Source: Halorientalis litorea (GTDB taxonomy: Archaea; Halobacteriota; Halobacteria; Halobacteriales; Haloarculaceae). Taken from it: a stretch of 64,000 bases of DNA. Where the stretch lies: positions 1 to 64,000 of the forward strand of contig NZ_CP095483.1 in assembly GCF_023028225.1 (NCBI RefSeq). Direction: 5' to 3'. Below are positions 1 to 7,857 of this stretch, one piece after another (position 1 is the stretch's first letter; every line of letters begins with the position of its first letter). The notes under the pieces were generated by a model. The model was not told where the DNA came from, did not search any database, and saw only the letters and a program-made list of their open reading frames with translations. A program made the position numbers and the translations under genes.

Positions 1-120
1 AGAGGGCCAGGGGACCAGCGGGGGCAGTAGGCAGACTGACGAGGGCAGTCAAGCGATGGTCCGAAGTCGACGAACGCGTCCAACCATCCAGTCAGCAATA
101 CCGACCAGCGATACACACCA

Positions 121-240
121 GTGTTACAGTACAGTAGTACCGTGCAGTAACATCTGCCAGTAATATCAAATGTTGCTACTGCCCAATAATACTGAACAGA
201 AATACTGGGCAATATTATTAATAATACTGTTCAGAATGTC
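121..240. repeat. CAGTA-rich repeat leader upstream of parA (candidate partition or operator site)
   Basis: This AT-rich leader holds repeated CAGTA/TACTG words. The 15-mer AATAATACTGAACAG lies at 185-199 and AATAATACTGTTCAG at 220-234, so the two form a direct repeat with a 35-bp period whose CTGWWCAG cores are reverse complements. CAGTA words also occur near 128, 133, 145 and 157. The position just before parA fits a centromere-like site or an autoregulatory operator. That role is inferred from position only. Confidence 0.5.
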
Positions 241-282
241 TGACGAGTATTTATGTGCAATAGGTGTGTTAGCTAGTACTGT

Positions 283-1164
283 ATGATATCGTACGCGCTG
301 TGGAGCGAGGCCGGTGGAGTCGGGAAGACGGCTCTGGCGGTCAATCTCGCAGCTGCACACCAGCGGCACGGCCAGCGGACGCTCCTCATCGACCTCGACC
401 CGCAGAACGGCGGCGCGAGCCACCACCTCGGCGTCGACGACGACAGGGCGGACCCGGACGTCGACAACATCGTTCGGCACCTCATCGACCGGCCGAAGGG
501 CGAGTTCGCCGACCTCGTTCGGACCACGACCCACGGGCTTGACGTGGTACCGAGTCACAACATGCTCGACAGTTTGGAGACGAACCTCCAACGAGCACAG
601 GAGATGGAGCGCGATATGGGCGGCCGGTTCGTGAAAGAACTACAGCTTCGCCGCGTCCTCCGGGATGCCAACCTCTCGCAGACGTACGACGCCGTCGTCA
701 TCGACCCGCCCGCGACCGGCGGCCAACACGTCTACAACGCCGTCTCGGCCACGTCCAACGTCGTCATCCCGCTCGAACTGTCACCGAAGGGCGAGCAGTC
801 GCTTCGCGGCTTGGAAGATACGGTGTCGAATCTGGAAGCGGAACTCGATTCCGAGGTCGGTGTCGTCGCCGTCGTTCCCAACAAGGTGCGCCGGACACGG
901 ATGCGCGACAAGTACGAGGAAGCACTCGAAGACGTCTCGTACCCGGTCGCGCCCGTCCAGATTCCCGTTCGGGAGGCGATGCTGAACGGCGCGTGGGACG
1001 AGCAAACGACTGCGTACGAGTACGTCGCCAATCACGGCCGACCACAGCGGGAACGGGAGACGCTCGAACTGTTCGACGAACTCGCGCGGTTCATCGCGGC
1101 GCAGTTCGACGTCGACCTGTCCGAAGCTGACATCGCAGAGGAGGAACGCGAGGTGGTCGCATGA
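283..1164 (+). CDS. parA: ParA/Soj-family partition ATPase
   Basis: Deviant Walker-type ATPase of the ParA/MinD superfamily, which in this family drives segregation of plasmids or chromosomes with a DNA-binding partner. The P-loop SEAGGVGKT is at residues 8-16, and IDLDPQNGG and VIDPPA carry the later nucleotide-binding positions. The family's signature lysine before GG is absent (AGG instead of KGG); I recall the same SEAGGVGKT form in other haloarchaeal ParA proteins. Length 293 aa is normal. The only ATG giving the complete P-loop is at 283, just behind a repeat-rich leader. The next gene overlaps its stop by 4 bp, so the two should be cotranslated. The fold assignment is firm; the partition role is inferred from family and replicon context. 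Confidence 0.9.
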   Translation: MISYALWSEAGGVGKTALAVNLAAAHQRHGQRTLLIDLDPQNGGASHHLGVDDDRADPDVDNIVRHLIDRPKGEFADLVRTTTHGLDVVPSHNMLDSLETNLQRAQEMERDMGGRFVKELQLRRVLRDANLSQTYDAVVIDPPATGGQHVYNAVSATSNVVIPLELSPKGEQSLRGLEDTVSNLEAELDSEVGVVAVVPNKVRRTRMRDKYEEALEDVSYPVAPVQIPVREAMLNGAWDEQTTAYEYVANHGRPQRERETLELFDELARFIAAQFDVDLSEADIAEEEREVVA

Positions 1165-1544
1165 AGTCCGGTGCTTCCGACCCCTTCGCGGACGACGAAC
1201 AGTCAGAGGACACAGCGGACGAGTCGATGCCGGAGCGGCCGTCGGAAACGGTGGCCGAGGAGTCGGAACCACCGACAGGTGACTCGGAGAGTGCCGGTCT
1301 CTCCCGCGAGGAACTCCCGTTCGTCCTTCGTCGAGAGCGGGTCAAGGACGAACGGCCCGAGGTCCATCAGTTGTTCGTACAGGCAGACACCCACGAGCGG
1401 GCAGTCGACGCGGAACGAGAGTTAGAGTCCCGCCTCGACAGGGACCTCGCACGGACCGACGCCCGGGAAGCCATCTATCTCGCCGGGATGGCACACCTAG
1501 ACGACGCCGAGGCGGTTCTGCGCGAGTGGGGGTACGACCTGTAG
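1161..1544 (+). CDS. Small acidic ParA-partner protein (hypothetical)
   Basis: 127 aa, starting with the ATGA overlap on the parA stop. The first 50 residues are low-complexity and very acidic (runs of Asp, Glu, Ser). The rest is a compact, probably helical domain of about 75 residues beginning at SREELPFVLRRERVKDER and ending EWGYDL. I do not recognise a named domain or a clear helix-turn-helix. The overlap with parA and the size are what one expects of a ParB-like adaptor or centromere-binding protein, so it is the best candidate partner, but this is inference from position. Confidence 0.75.
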   Translation: MKSGASDPFADDEQSEDTADESMPERPSETVAEESEPPTGDSESAGLSREELPFVLRRERVKDERPEVHQLFVQADTHERAVDAERELESRLDRDLARTDAREAIYLAGMAHLDDAEAVLREWGYDL

Positions 1545-1651
1545 CACTCGACATCTTCGCGCGAAACCTTACATCCGGTTGGCGTACACGTCTTACGAGA
1601 TGAGAGAATCCACGTCACGTCAGCGCGGTCACGAGGAGGGGGGATAAGCGA

Positions 1652-2854
1652 ATGGTCGAAGTGGTGTTCTGGGGACTCGTCGGCCTCGCGACGGGGACAG
1701 GGTTACTGACTGCGTGGACACTCGGTGCCAACAGCAACTCGCCACCATTCGCACCCGCCATCGGCGCGAACGCCATCTCCACGATGCGGGCCGCCTTCCT
1801 CATCGGCATCCTCGCCGCACTCGGCGCGCTGACGCAGGGCGGGAGCATCTCGGAGACGGTCGGTGCCGGACTCATCGACGGAGTGGCGATTACCTCACTG
1901 GCGGCGACGGCAGGCCTCTTGACGGCGGCGGGGTTCATGGCGTTCGGCATCTACTCCGGGTACCCAGTCCCCGCCGCGTTCGCCACCACCGGCGCGATGA
2001 TCGGTGTCGGCTTGTCGCTCGGCGGGTCCCCCACCTTCGAGACGTACCAGCGCATCCTCGTGTTCTGGGCACTCGTGCCTCCGGTGTCCGGTGGGTTAGC
2101 GTATTTCACGGCCACGATACTCCGGCGTGACGACATCCCCGAGACTGTCAGTGTGCCGCTTCTAGCCGCCGTCGTCGGGGCGATAGTGGCGAACGTCGAG
2201 TTGAGCATCATCCCGTCACCGCCCGGAGAGACACAGGCGTCGCTCGCCGGGTTCGGCGCGAGCGTCCTCAACCTGCCGACAGTGGCGGACATCGACCCGG
2301 TAACAGTAGCGGTCACGCTCGGGTTCGCACTGTTGAGTTTCAAGTTCATCAGGGGCCGGACACAAGTGTCCGCCGATAAGGGTATCCGGACGTTCCTCGT
2401 CCTGCTCGGGAGCGTCGTCGCCTTCTCCAGCGGTGGCAGTCAGGTTGGCCTCGCCACCGGGCCCCTCGAGAACCTCTACCGGGCGGAACTCGGTTTGCCG
2501 GGACTAGCCCTACTCGCCGTCGGTGCCGCCGGGATTCTCGGCGGCGCGTGGATGGGCGCGCCGCGACTGCTCCAAGCCACGTCCCGGGAGTACGCACAAC
2601 TCGGCGTCAGGCGGTCCATCGCCGCCCTCGTCCCGGGGTTCGTCATCGCGCAGGTGGCCATCGCGCTCGGCATCCCCATCTCGTTCAACAACATCATCAT
2701 CTCCGGCGTCATCGGCGGTGGCCTCGCTGGCGGGTCGGCGGGCGTCTCGCGTCGGAAAATCGGCGTCACCGTCACCTTCTGGGTCGTGACACTCGGGACG
2801 TCGGTCGTCATCGGGTTCGGCGTCTATCGCCTGTTCGCAGCCATCCTCGGCTGA
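1652..2854 (+). CDS. PiT-family inorganic phosphate permease
   Basis: 400-aa polytopic membrane protein of the phosphate transporter family (PF01384), which imports phosphate in symport with a cation. The sequence is almost wholly hydrophobic with about ten membrane segments. The two inverted-repeat signature regions are visible: GANSNSPPFAPAIGANAIST near residues 25-44, and GIPISFNNIIISGVIGGGLA near 340-360. The classic GAND/GANDVANA aspartate is replaced by Ser/Asn here, so ion or substrate details may differ. It converges on the universal stress gene with only 6 bp between stops. A Pit-Usp pair is a layout I recall from other haloarchaea and suggests shared stress or phosphate control. Confidence 0.88.
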   Translation: MVEVVFWGLVGLATGTGLLTAWTLGANSNSPPFAPAIGANAISTMRAAFLIGILAALGALTQGGSISETVGAGLIDGVAITSLAATAGLLTAAGFMAFGIYSGYPVPAAFATTGAMIGVGLSLGGSPTFETYQRILVFWALVPPVSGGLAYFTATILRRDDIPETVSVPLLAAVVGAIVANVELSIIPSPPGETQASLAGFGASVLNLPTVADIDPVTVAVTLGFALLSFKFIRGRTQVSADKGIRTFLVLLGSVVAFSSGGSQVGLATGPLENLYRAELGLPGLALLAVGAAGILGGAWMGAPRLLQATSREYAQLGVRRSIAALVPGFVIAQVAIALGIPISFNNIIISGVIGGGLAGGSAGVSRRKIGVTVTFWVVTLGTSVVIGFGVYRLFAAILG

Positions 2855-2860
2855 ATACCA

Positions 2861-3292
2861 TCACCGGACGACGGTAACGGTGGCGGGGGCTTCCCCGACG
2901 ACGGCCGTCGCGACGGTCCCGAGGAGGCGGCGCGCGAGTTCGTCCCGTGTCCCACCGTGGCCACCCATCACCACGTGGTCCACGTCGTGGTTTTCGACGT
3001 ACTCGACGATGGTGTCTGCAGGGTCACCGGACTCCACCACCGTTTCGACACGCCGGCCGGCCGCCGTCGCGCGCTCGCGTGCTCGCTCGACCATCTGTTC
3101 GGCACGGTCCGCCGCACTCTCGTGCCGGTCGTCATCCGGTTCGAGGATGCCGCCCTCACTCATCGAGGTGTCGATGGGTGTGACGACGTTCAGCACCGTT
3201 ACTCGACAGTCGAACGTCTCTAGTGCGTGTGTCAACGCGTCGTCAGCCAGTGGCGACCCGTCGAGGGGAACGAGAACGTGTGTCGGTGCCAT
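2861..3292 (-). CDS. Universal stress protein, UspA family
   Basis: 143 aa, one UspA domain. The N-terminus HVLVPLDGSPLADDAL is the typical first strand and nucleotide-facing loop. The C-terminal MGGHGGTRDELARRLLGTVATAVV carries the G-2x-G-9x-G-(S/T) ATP-binding signature of ATP-binding Usp proteins. It converges on the phosphate permease gene, with its own promoter in the gap after 3292. The biochemical role is probably nucleotide-dependent stress or regulatory signalling; the target is not visible. Confidence 0.92.
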   Translation of the reverse strand: MAPTHVLVPLDGSPLADDALTHALETFDCRVTVLNVVTPIDTSMSEGGILEPDDDRHESAADRAEQMVERARERATAAGRRVETVVESGDPADTIVEYVENHDVDHVVMGGHGGTRDELARRLLGTVATAVVGEAPATVTVVR

Positions 3293-3387
3293 ACGGGAGT
3301 ACGGAGTGGGAGGGATAAGTATGCTCGTGAGTGAGTACGAAAGACACGGTCAGGTCCCGTCTTCCGTCGCCGCACGTGGGCGCGGAG

Positions 3388-3636
3388 TCACGTCGTCCCG
3401 TCCTGTTGACTCGCTGTCACCGAGACTGAGCCGTTCTGGTCGATGGTGACGGAGAGTCCTTCGTAGGCAAAAGATACCCTCCCTTCGCGGTGGTCGGTAC
3501 CGGGGGCAGAGGCAAAGAGCGCGTCCAACGCCTCCGGGTCCACCACGTCGCTAAGCGGGCGCAGTTCCTCGGGTGGCACGTCTTTCCGCTCGGCGACTTC
3601 TTGCACGACGCTATAGGTGACTGACGTGTCTCCCAT
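3388..3636 (-). CDS. HalOD1-domain small protein
   Basis: 82 aa if started at the internal ATG (3636); an ATG at 3648 would add four residues (MTSC). The pattern VTYSVVQEVAERKDVPPEELRPL, then VVDPEALDALF, then a C-terminal beta hairpin VSFAYEGLSVTIDQNGSVSV, matches the halobacterial output domain HalOD1. This domain is found alone or attached to receiver domains in haloarchaeal signalling. No receiver is present, so it is a single-domain output protein. Its partner is unknown. The nearest neighbour upstream is orc1/cdc6. Confidence 0.8.
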   Translation of the reverse strand: MGDTSVTYSVVQEVAERKDVPPEELRPLSDVVDPEALDALFASAPGTDHREGRVSFAYEGLSVTIDQNGSVSVTASQQDGTT

Positions 3637-3756
3637 ACATGATGTCACAGGCGAATGTACTTATGACCTTGGGGCGCGTGGGAAGTCGTTACATCAACTG
3701 CCGAACAAGAAGGAGTCTCGACACCGGTGGGCATCCCCGACCGAGTGGGAGAAATC

Positions 3757-4956
3757 TCATTCGACGGTTTCGGCGAGAACCGTTTTGACCACGTCCGGGT
3801 CTTCGAGAAGTTGGTGTTCGGTGTAACTCCCCTCGGCACTCCCGCCGCTGTGACGCGACTGTTCGAGGATGTCGAGGAACGCGTGTTCTTTCAGTAGGTC
3901 ACGAACCCGACGGAGCGAGAGCGAATCGGCACCCTCCTGTCGGCATATCTGCTGGTACACGTCGAACACGCGGGTGGTCCGAAACGCTTCTTCGTGCGGT
4001 TCGTCGAGCGACAGAACTGTCAGTGCCTGCAGGACGAACCGAGAGTGTGGTGTCGACCCCCGGATGAGTTCGCGGAACCGGTCCGTCTCCGCACGCTCGC
4101 GCGCTTGGATGACGAACTCCTCGCGGACCGTATCCATGTCGTTTGACTGTGCTATCTCCCCGGCGTAGCGCAGGATGTCGATTGCTTTTCGTGCGTCGCC
4201 GTGTTCCTTCGCGGCGAGTGCGGCCGCACGGGGGATGACCGATTCGGCCAGCACACTGTCACGGAACGCGTCGCTCCGTGCCTCCATGATGTCCCTGAGT
4301 TGGGTCGCGTCGTACGGTGGAAACACGAACTCGCGTTCACACAGGCTGGATTTGACGCGCTCGTCCATCCTGTCTTTGTACTTTATCTTGTTGCTGATGC
4401 CGATGACGCCGATTTTGCAGTCCTCTATCTTCCCCGCCTCGCCCGCACGGGACAGTTGCATGAGAATGTCGTCGCCGTCGAGTTTGTCGATTTCGTCCAG
4501 AATGACCAGCGTCACGTCGAGTTGGTCGTCGAGTATCGACCAGAGACGTTTGTAGTACGTCGCGGTACTGATGCCCCGGTCGGGTATCTTGACGCCGGTG
4601 GCCGCTCGGTCGTTCAGGGCACTGGCTATGGTCTGGACCGCTTGGGTCTCTGTCGAGTCTTGGGCACAGTCGACGTAGGCGAACGACGCGGTAACCCCCT
4701 CCTGGTCGGCGGTATTTATCAGTCTCCGGGAGACGTACTTCGCACACAGAGACTTACCCGTGCCCGTCTTCCCGTAGATGAGAATGTTACTAGGACTCTG
4801 GCCGAAAATCGCCGGGTTGACCGCGTTCGCGAGTTTGCGAATCTCCTCGTCACGCCCGACGATGCGGCCCTCATCCGGGAGGTGGTTTATCTCCAGCAGT
4901 TCCTTGTTGGCGAATATCGGGTCCTGCCGGATGAACAGGTCGTCGGATTCGGGCAT
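3757..4956 (-). CDS. orc1/cdc6: Orc1/Cdc6 replication initiator
   Basis: 399-aa AAA+ initiator that binds origin-recognition boxes and loads the MCM helicase. Walker A GKTGTGKS is at residues 62-69 and Walker B VILDEID at 151-157. A sensor region follows (GVIGISNKIKYKDRMDERVKSS), then the Orc-type lid with HGDARKAIDILRYAGEIA, and a C-terminal winged helix including SLSLRRVRDLLKEHAFLDI. Length is usual for archaeal Orc1/Cdc6. The ATG at 4954-4956 is 4 bp from a near-canonical origin box (4961-4981), implying that the protein binds its own promoter. It reads away from an AT-containing intergenic region with further boxes, the normal haloarchaeal origin layout. Confidence 0.95.
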   Translation of the reverse strand: MPESDDLFIRQDPIFANKELLEINHLPDEGRIVGRDEEIRKLANAVNPAIFGQSPSNILIYGKTGTGKSLCAKYVSRRLINTADQEGVTASFAYVDCAQDSTETQAVQTIASALNDRAATGVKIPDRGISTATYYKRLWSILDDQLDVTLVILDEIDKLDGDDILMQLSRAGEAGKIEDCKIGVIGISNKIKYKDRMDERVKSSLCEREFVFPPYDATQLRDIMEARSDAFRDSVLAESVIPRAAALAAKEHGDARKAIDILRYAGEIAQSNDMDTVREEFVIQARERAETDRFRELIRGSTPHSRFVLQALTVLSLDEPHEEAFRTTRVFDVYQQICRQEGADSLSLRRVRDLLKEHAFLDILEQSRHSGGSAEGSYTEHQLLEDPDVVKTVLAETVE

Positions 4957-5395
4957 CCTCTCACACCTCGTTTCCGGTGGAGTTGACTTTACTCTTTCCC
5001 CGGGTTACGGACACCGACCTTCCGGTGAAATCGCCGCCCACGTTTCCTCAGAGAGGTGTTTACAGCACACTCGTGTTCATCGGAAAGTGTGTAATATACT
5101 CGACTGTTTCGATGGTAAAACAGAGTAAGATTCCTTCGTGACGGCAGCCAGATAAAGAGTAGGAAGTGATTACTGCTACACGGAGCGGACCTGTCAGCTC
5201 GCCAGATGCGCATATACGTCCCGGTAGAAATACCTATATAATTTGAGAGAAACACCGTGTTTCCGGTGAAATTGTCGACTGGCGTGGGTGCTAGCCGCCT
5301 GTTCTGCCGTGGGATGTACCGTCATACTGGTTGCACTACGGTACCCTTTTCATACGGATTCACCGTGGCTTCCGTGTCCGCCCGATGTAAGTTAA
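4957..5395. other. Replication origin next to orc1/cdc6, with origin-recognition-like boxes
   Basis: Gene-free 439 bp between orc1/cdc6 and the tnpB element. On the minus strand, TCCACCGGAAACGAGGTGTG (box at 4961-4981) resembles haloarchaeal ORB sequences. Related boxes are at 5009-5031 (TTTCACCGGAAGGTCGGTGT) and 5251-5272 (ATTTCACCGGAAACACGGTG). A degenerate copy in the other orientation lies near 5076-5092. AT-rich stretches TACCTATATAATTTGAGAG (5233-5251) and GTAATATACT (5091-5100) could be unwinding elements. Origin function is inferred from repeats plus initiator adjacency. Confidence 0.8.
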
Positions 5396-5415
5396 CCCAC
5401 GGCTAAAGCCGTGGG
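5396..5415 (-). ncRNA. Right-end hairpin, likely 3' scaffold of the TnpB guide RNA
   Basis: Perfect 8-bp stem with a TAAA loop (TTTA on the coding strand) at the tnpB 3' end. In this family the guide RNA scaffold ends at or near the right end and the guide is read from the adjacent flank, here the minus strand from 5395 downward (TTAACTTACATCGGGC). Existence of the RNA is inferred from the family. Confidence 0.5.
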
Positions 5416-6632
5416 CTTTCACCGTGGACTCCCGCTCTAACCGAATCCGGCACGGGTTTGACCCCGTTCGCGTTCAGCATCCCGGTGTTCAAGCGCACAC
5501 CTACGGGTGCGCCTCCTTCACCCCCGGTTTGGTTGCGAAGGAGTGTGTAGCCGATGTTCTTCGCCGCGTTGTAGTCCGCGTGATTCTCGTACCCACAGGA
5601 TTGACAGCAAAAGGTATCCTGTGCCGGGCGGTTGTCCTCGTGGGTGAACCCACACGACGAACACCGCTGCGACGTGTTCTTCGGATTCACCTTCTCAACG
5701 TGGATGCCGCATATCTCGGCTTTGTACGAGACGTACTCGTACAGCCGGCGGAACGCCCACTCGTGGAACTTGCGGGCGTTGGGCATCCGGTCACGGATGT
5801 TCGTCAAGTTTTCGAAGGCGATTACCGTACAGCCGTTGTCGATGGCTTCCGCGACGAGTTCGTTCGCCACGCGGTGAAGGTACTGCTGGAAGTGGCCCGT
5901 CTCCTTGCGCCCGACCGCTTGGACGTTCTCGTGGGCATACCGCGACCCGCACTCTTGCAGGGATTTGCGGCGCTTGACATACTCCTGTCGCCAGTGGTTG
6001 AGTTCGTCGGCAGACCAGAACACGCCGGTCGAGGTGACGGCGATGTTCTCAATCCCGAGGTCCACGCCGAGAACCGTTCCGTTCTCGACTGGTTCGGGGC
6101 TGTCCACGTCCGCCTTTGTTCGGATGTGGAGGTAGAAGTCGCCACGGCGGTAGTGGAGTGTCGCGCCGGTCGTTTCCCACTCGTCGGATGCGAGATATTG
6201 CGAGTGGGGTGTGTCACGGTTCTCGCCGGGCAAGACGTACTCGGCGGTAACGCGCCCATCGACGGTGGACAGCGAAGCGTGGTCGTCGTGGAACGTGGCG
6301 TTGCGCTGGTTGTATTCGCAAAACGGCGTCGTGAACGTCGGCAACGATGCGTATTCGCCCTTCGACCACTTGGCGACCACACTATCAAGTGCATCGACAG
6401 CGCGGTTACGAGCCGATTGGACGTGGTTGCTGTGGAGGGGCGTCTGTTCGCGCACCTTGTCGTAGGTCATGTCGTGGAGGACCGACGAGCGCGTTTCGGC
6501 CCACTCGCCGTCCCACGCGGCGTCTACGACGTAGTTGGCGGCCCACAGGAACTCGTCAATCGTCTCGTGGAGCAGGTCCGCCTGTTCGTCGGTCACGTCG
6601 AGTTTGACCGGGACGGTGCGGCGGACCTCCAT
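5403..6632 (-). CDS. tnpB: TnpB, RNA-guided nuclease of an IS1341-type element
   Basis: 409 aa from the ATG at 6632 ([13 protein letters not shown], the usual TnpB start); upstream in-frame starts reach 6665. The RuvC-like catalytic residues are present: Asp in [11 protein letters not shown], Glu in [13 protein letters not shown], and Asp in [13 protein letters not shown] four-cysteine zinc ribbon lies between them (RCSSCGF and CCQSCGY). TnpB proteins cut DNA using a guide RNA made from the 3' end of the gene and the adjoining flank. The catalytic set and length look intact, so it may be active. The last codons form the right-end hairpin, as expected if the RNA scaffold overlaps the gene. Confidence 0.92.
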   Translation of the reverse strand: MEVRRTVPVKLDVTDEQADLLHETIDEFLWAANYVVDAAWDGEWAETRSSVLHDMTYDKVREQTPLHSNHVQSARNRAVDALDSVVAKWSKGEYASLPTFTTPFCEYNQRNATFHDDHASLSTVDGRVTAEYVLPGENRDTPHSQYLASDEWETTGATLHYRRGDFYLHIRTKADVDSPEPVENGTVLGVDLGIENIAVTSTGVFWSADELNHWRQEYVKRRKSLQECGSRYAHENVQAVGRKETGHFQQYLHRVANELVAEAIDNGCTVIAFENLTNIRDRMPNARKFHEWAFRRLYEYVSYKAEICGIHVEKVNPKNTSQRCSSCGFTHEDNRPAQDTFCCQSCGYENHADYNAAKNIGYTLLRNQTGGEGGAPVGVRLNTGMLNANGVKPVPDSVRAGVHGESPRL

Positions 6633-6811
6633 ACTAATCACAACACAACGCATGCTTAAAAGCATTAATATAGTCTAGTGGGGGAGTCAGCCACCGGCAA
6701 CGGCGGTAGTGTAGCTAAGCGAACGCGCTTCCTCCCACCCCTGAAGGGTTGGGTTTCCGCGCTGTGGTATCTATGAGTCCCGGGCACGCACGGTTCGTTC
6801 ATCGGGCTGAT

Positions 6812-6850
6812 TTAACCAACGCTTCGAGCTTATCCGGCGGTTGTTGGTTA
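6812..6850. repeat. Interrupted dyad TTAACCAAC-N22-GTTGGTTA, copy 1
   Basis: Nine-base arm TTAACCAAC, 22-bp spacer, then GTTGGTTA (the ninth base of the second arm does not match). Two nearly identical dyads with 23-bp spacers lie at 20800-20840 and 21297-21337. The spacer ends share TCCGGCGG/GCCGGAGCG-like words, so these look like copies of one element about 40 bp long. Confidence 0.6.
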
Positions 6851-7203
6851 CCGCTTGGTAGAACGCGACCGTCCGGGGTAGACAGGGTTCAGCCACTGGC
6901 GCACGCTCTTTTGGCCGAGTATCGGCACACCGGCGAGGCATCTCGTTCTCAGTCGACTGAATCGTTCGGTGTCGTTCTCTCCTGTCGATAAGACAGAACT
7001 ATCCTAAACATACTGGAAAAGGAGACGAAAGGACACTGCACGGGCGTCGGCTGTCGGATAGTTGGTACTGCGTAAGAACGAATTATGTACTGACCCAAGA
7101 TATAGTGTGTCGGGCAGACGTTCTGTGGGTAGGCTTACTCTCAGCCGGGACGCGCAAACAGTCTGTGGTACTTATGTCGCGATAGAAGGGCGTATCTGCT
7201 AGT

Positions 7204-7223
7204 CCCCGATGCAGCAATCGGGG
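7204..7223 (+). promoter_or_regulatory. 5' leader hairpin ahead of the 7234 gene
   Basis: CCCCGAT, six-base loop, ATCGGGG. The stem ends 10 nt before the ATG, and the G-rich run that could pair with 16S rRNA lies in or beside the 3' arm. Folding could limit translation initiation. Structure is seen; function is inference. Confidence 0.35.
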
Positions 7224-7233
7224 GGAACAAACA

Positions 7234-7857
7234 ATGAACGGCAGTTCAGTTGACCCAGATGAGTGGTTGGAACAGAAAGCACGAACGTTAGGGAGTGACC
7301 GCCCGGTGTCCGTCGAGGTGTATCTCAGGTCGTTCGCTCCACCTATCGGTGCCAGAGAGCGTCAAGAGGAAGTCATCGGCAAACTACGCGAACTCGCAGA
7401 GCGCGGCCGTCTGGAGACGGTCGAGGTCACGGTTTGGGGGGACGCCGTGTGCCCGGACGGGTGCTGCGCCGAAACCCACACCGGACGTGAGATACTGGAG
7501 CGAATGATGGAACTACAGCAGTGGGGGGAGGACGAGCCGTGTTCGGTCGAGCGGACGTTCGAGGAGAAGCACGTCACCTCGGCAGTGACGGACGAGGCGT
7601 TCAAGAAGATAATTCCCCCCCGAATTACTCTCGGCGTCTACAGCAGGGGCGACATCCTACTCGTCTTCCCCTGTCGTCTCGGCGGCGAGGCAATCTGTGT
7701 GAACGACTTTCTCCAAGCACTCGAACGGACCGAGCCGATGCAACAGAGCTCAGCGTCCTCGTCTCAGGCGGACACGCCACTCTCGAATCGAAGCGACATC
7801 GGTTCGAGTTCATCGACCGAGAACGCCGCGGAGTCGCCTCCCGAGCGCGTCGAGTAG
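7234..7857 (+). CDS. Conserved haloarchaeal protein, possible HTH domain
   Basis: 207 aa. The core, residues about 20-165, runs VSVEVYLRSFAPPIGARERQ, EVIGKLRELAERG, VEVTVWGDAVCPDGCCAET, then ITLGVYSRGDILLVFPCRLGGEAICVNDFLQALE. I recognise this as a haloarchaeal family often annotated with an HTH_63-type domain, but the exact function is unknown. Notable are the clustered cysteines CPDGCC and one in the C-terminal FPC motif. The last 40 residues are Ser-rich and disordered. Its 3' end overlaps the opposing membrane gene by 48 bp. A leader hairpin sits just before the start. Confidence 0.7.
   Translation: MNGSSVDPDEWLEQKARTLGSDRPVSVEVYLRSFAPPIGARERQEEVIGKLRELAERGRLETVEVTVWGDAVCPDGCCAETHTGREILERMMELQQWGEDEPCSVERTFEEKHVTSAVTDEAFKKIIPPRITLGVYSRGDILLVFPCRLGGEAICVNDFLQALERTEPMQQSSASSSQADTPLSNRSDIGSSSSTENAAESPPERVE

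Larger units (their letters stand above)
5396..6765 (-). mobile_element. IS200/IS605-group, IS1341-type element carrying only tnpB
   Basis: Right end (low coordinate): perfect hairpin CCCACGGC-TAAA-GCCGTGGG at 5396-5415, overlapping the last codons of tnpB. Left end (high coordinate): imperfect hairpin CCCACCC-CTGAA-GGGTTGGG at 6734-6753 followed by TTTCCGCGC, the form I recall for haloarchaeal elements of this group. There is no tnpA, so transposition would need a transposase in trans. As usual for the group, no target duplication is expected. The element abuts the orc1 origin region. Exact cleavage sites cannot be fixed from one copy. Confidence 0.8.
6666..7233. other. Intergenic region with the element left end and an interrupted dyad
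   Basis: 568 bp without a convincing gene. It holds the tnpB element's left end (6731-6765), the dyad TTAACCAAC-N22-GTTGGTTA at 6812-6850 (see the repeat entries at 20800 and 21297) and a hairpin CCCCGAT-N6-ATCGGGG at 7204-7223 just before the next start codon. Open frames here lack haloarchaeal codon character. Confidence 0.6.

Noticed and set aside
5424-6659. A 411-codon plus-strand frame opposite tnpB.
   Set aside because: It is the antisense shadow of tnpB; it has no family motifs and its composition mirrors the opposite strand.
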